Positions 62,709 through 64,000 of a stretch of DNA of 64,000 bases are shown here, one piece after another. A program made the translations under genes and the position numbers. Position 1 is the stretch's first letter, and each line of letters begins with the position of its first letter. The notes beneath the pieces were generated by a model. It worked only from the letters and a program-made list of their open reading frames with translations. It ran no database searches and was not told where the DNA came from. This DNA is from Dactylosporangium aurantiacum (GTDB lineage Bacteria > Actinomycetota > Actinomycetes > Mycobacteriales > Micromonosporaceae). The DNA is taken from the NCBI RefSeq assembly GCF_000716715.1, contig NZ_JNYJ01000021.1, positions 124,001-188,000 of the forward strand, given 5' to 3'.

Positions 62709-64000
62709 CGACCGTCCTCCCGCCGCAGGAACGTCCCGTGTGGAGTGTCGCCGACCGGCACGCCCCGCAGCCACGTGCGGTGCACCACCCCGCGCAGCTC
62801 GGTGCCGGCGTAGGGGGTGACGGGGTGCCGGTGGTGCAGCGCGGCCGCCTCGACGACGTAGGACTCGTCGGGGGCGAACGCGACGAGGTCCGCGTCGGCG
62901 CCCGGCGTGATGCGGCCTTTGCGGCGCAGGCCGACCAGGTCGGCGGGGCCCCGGGCCATCCACCGCACCACGTCGGCGAGGGTGAAGCCGCGGTCCTGGG
63001 CGGCGCTCCACACGGCGCTGAGCCCCAGCTGCAGGGAGGCGATCCCGCCCCACGCGGCGGCGAAGTCCCCCGTGTCGCGGCGTTTCAGCTGGGGGGTACT
63101 GGGTGAGTGGTCGGACACGACGATCGAGATCGTGCCGTCGGCGAGCCCGGCCCACAACCCGTCCTGGTTGGCCGGGTCACGGATCGGGGGGCAGCACTTG
63201 AACTCGGTGGCGCCGTCGGGCACGGCGAGCGCGTCGAGGGTCAGGTAGTGCGGGCAGGTCTCGGCGGTGACCCGCACCCCGTCGGCGGCGGCGCGGCGCA
63301 GCAGCGGCAGCGCGTCGGCGGCGGACAGGTGCAGCACGTGGACCCGGGCGTCGGCGGCCGCGGCGACGGCCAGGGCGGTGCCGACGGCGCTGACCTCGGC
63401 CTCCGGCGGGCGGGAGGCGAGGAAGTCGGCGTAGGCGCGCGACGGCGTGGCGTCGCGCAGCCGCGCGGGGTCCTCGGCGTGCACGACGAACAGCGCGTCG
63501 ACCGCGGCGAACGCCGCGGCCAGCCCGGCGCGGTCCAGCGGCGGGAACTCCGGGACGCCGGAGTCGACGAGGAAGCTCTTGAAGCCGAAGACCCCGGCGT
63601 CGTGCAGGGCGGGCAGGTCGCCGGCGTTGCCGGGGACGGCGCCGCCCCAGAAGCCGACGTCGACGTAGCACTGGCCGGTCGCGGCGGCCTGCTTCTCCCG
63701 CAGCGCGGCGACGGTGGTCGTCGGCGGCAGCGAGTTGAGCGGCATGTCGACGATGGTGGTGACACCGCCGGCGGCGGCGGCCCTGGTCGCGGTGGCGAAG
63801 CCCTCCCACTCGGTGCGGCCGGGCTCGTTGACGTGCACGTGGGTGTCGACGAGCCCGGGCAGCAGCACGAGGTCGCCGAGGTCCTCGTCGTAGGGGCCGT
63901 CGAAGGCGTCGACGGCGGCGATGCGTCCGTCGTGGACGGTGACGGTCGCCGGGCGGGGGCCGTCGGGGAGGTACACCTGCCGCGAGCGCAGCGTGAACGT
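62705..64000 (-). CDS. allB: Allantoinase, N-terminus outside window
   Basis: 431 visible residues. The frame continues past the right edge (a GTG at 63976 would skip the conserved '[11 protein letters not shown]' strand). Binuclear-metal amidohydrolase features: '[17 protein letters not shown]', the carboxylated Lys in '[11 protein letters not shown]', His in '[10 protein letters not shown]', '[14 protein letters not shown]' and Asp in '[13 protein letters not shown]'. It hydrolyses allantoin to allantoate. The next gene (alc, ATGA overlap) uses the product. Highly confident. Confidence 0.93.
   Translation of the reverse strand, partial: TFTLRSRQVYLPDGPRPATVTVHDGRIAAVDAFDGPYDEDLGDLVLLPGLVDTHVHVNEPGRTEWEGFATATRAAAAGGVTTIVDMPLNSLPPTTTVAALREKQAAATGQCYVDVGFWGGAVPGNAGDLPALHDAGVFGFKSFLVDSGVPEFPPLDRAGLAAAFAAVDALFVVHAEDPARLRDATPSRAYADFLASRPPEAEVSAVGTALAVAAAADARVHVLHLSAADALPLLRRAAADGVRVTAETCPHYLTLDALAVPDGATEFKCCPPIRDPANQDGLWAGLADGTISIVVSDHSPSTPQLKRRDTGDFAAAWGGIASLQLGLSAVWSAAQDRGFTLADVVRWMARGPADLVGLRRKGRITPGADADLVAFAPDESYVVEAAALHHRHPVTPYAGTELRGVVHRTWLRGVPVGDTPHGTFLRREDGR

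Overview
The window is 64 kb of very GC-rich DNA with short gaps, many GTG and TTG starts, and 4-bp stop/start overlaps. This is typical of an actinobacterium. SecA2, a BTAD/AfsR-type regulator, an F420-type (Ddn-like) oxidoreductase, an ECF42-type sigma factor, DUF3040 and several TetR/MarR/Rrf2/FadR regulators fit a large-genome soil actinomycete. A complete methyl-accepting chemotaxis protein hints at a lineage with motile spores, for example Micromonosporaceae. That placement is inference. No rRNA, tRNA, CRISPR array, integrase or insertion sequence was recognised.

Layout. 0-4.7 kb: a TPR protein (truncated by the window edge), a DUF1877 protein, an FAD monooxygenase and a secreted GH71/99-like glycosidase with FN3 and discoidin domains. 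4.76-15.9 kb: one long minus-strand operon. It runs from a lipoprotein solute-binding protein through two permeases, two ATPases, a BisC-type molybdopterin oxidoreductase, an acyl-CoA-dehydrogenase-like flavoenzyme, an SsuD-like luciferase-family monooxygenase and an alpha/beta hydrolase to a flavin reductase. Together these look like uptake and oxidative desulfurisation or dealkylation of an organosulfur or related compound. It is preceded by an Rrf2-cupin-DsbA-like operon at 16.3-17.9 kb.

18-25.5 kb: a Tat-type secreted protein; an alpha/beta hydrolase-TetR operon with an unusually clear promoter and operator; a chemoreceptor cotranscribed with a sugar-binding lipoprotein; and a sugar-catabolic SDR-aldo/keto reductase-FadR operon that holds a 59-codon remnant of an amidohydrolase. 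25.6-37 kb: an orphan ECF42 sigma factor, a GT87 mannosyltransferase-like protein, a methyltransferase, proA, a Ser/Thr kinase divergent from a GGDEF-EAL/PAS-GGDEF pair, and an aldo/keto reductase.

37-43.9 kb: a MarR regulator divergent from an ABC exporter around a perfect 15-bp palindrome; a small membrane protein; decayed DoxX and MarR genes lying head to head; a Hsp70-like ATPase fused through a membrane segment to a seven-repeat WD40 domain; a GH105-like hydrolase; and a deazaflavin-dependent oxidoreductase. 43.9-57.7 kb: AI-2E-family permease, a membrane-anchored lipocalin-like protein, DUF3040, a BKACE-family enzyme, a sirtuin, secA2, a BTAD/NB-ARC/TPR regulator divergent from a methyltransferase, a ferric-reductase-like flavoprotein with its FMN-binding partner, and a GNAT acetyltransferase. 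57.7-64 kb: an ABC exporter, a DJ-1/PfpI protein, an SDR, a 13-bp tandem array, a second flavin reductase, and the allantoin genes alc and allB (allB runs off the window).

The most notable items are the organosulfur-type operon with its Asp-nucleophile hydrolase, the Hsp70-TM-WD40 fusion, the chemoreceptor/binding-protein operon, and two sites of gene decay (the fuconolactonase-like remnant and the DoxX/MarR pair). All functions are read from sequence motifs. No database search was possible.
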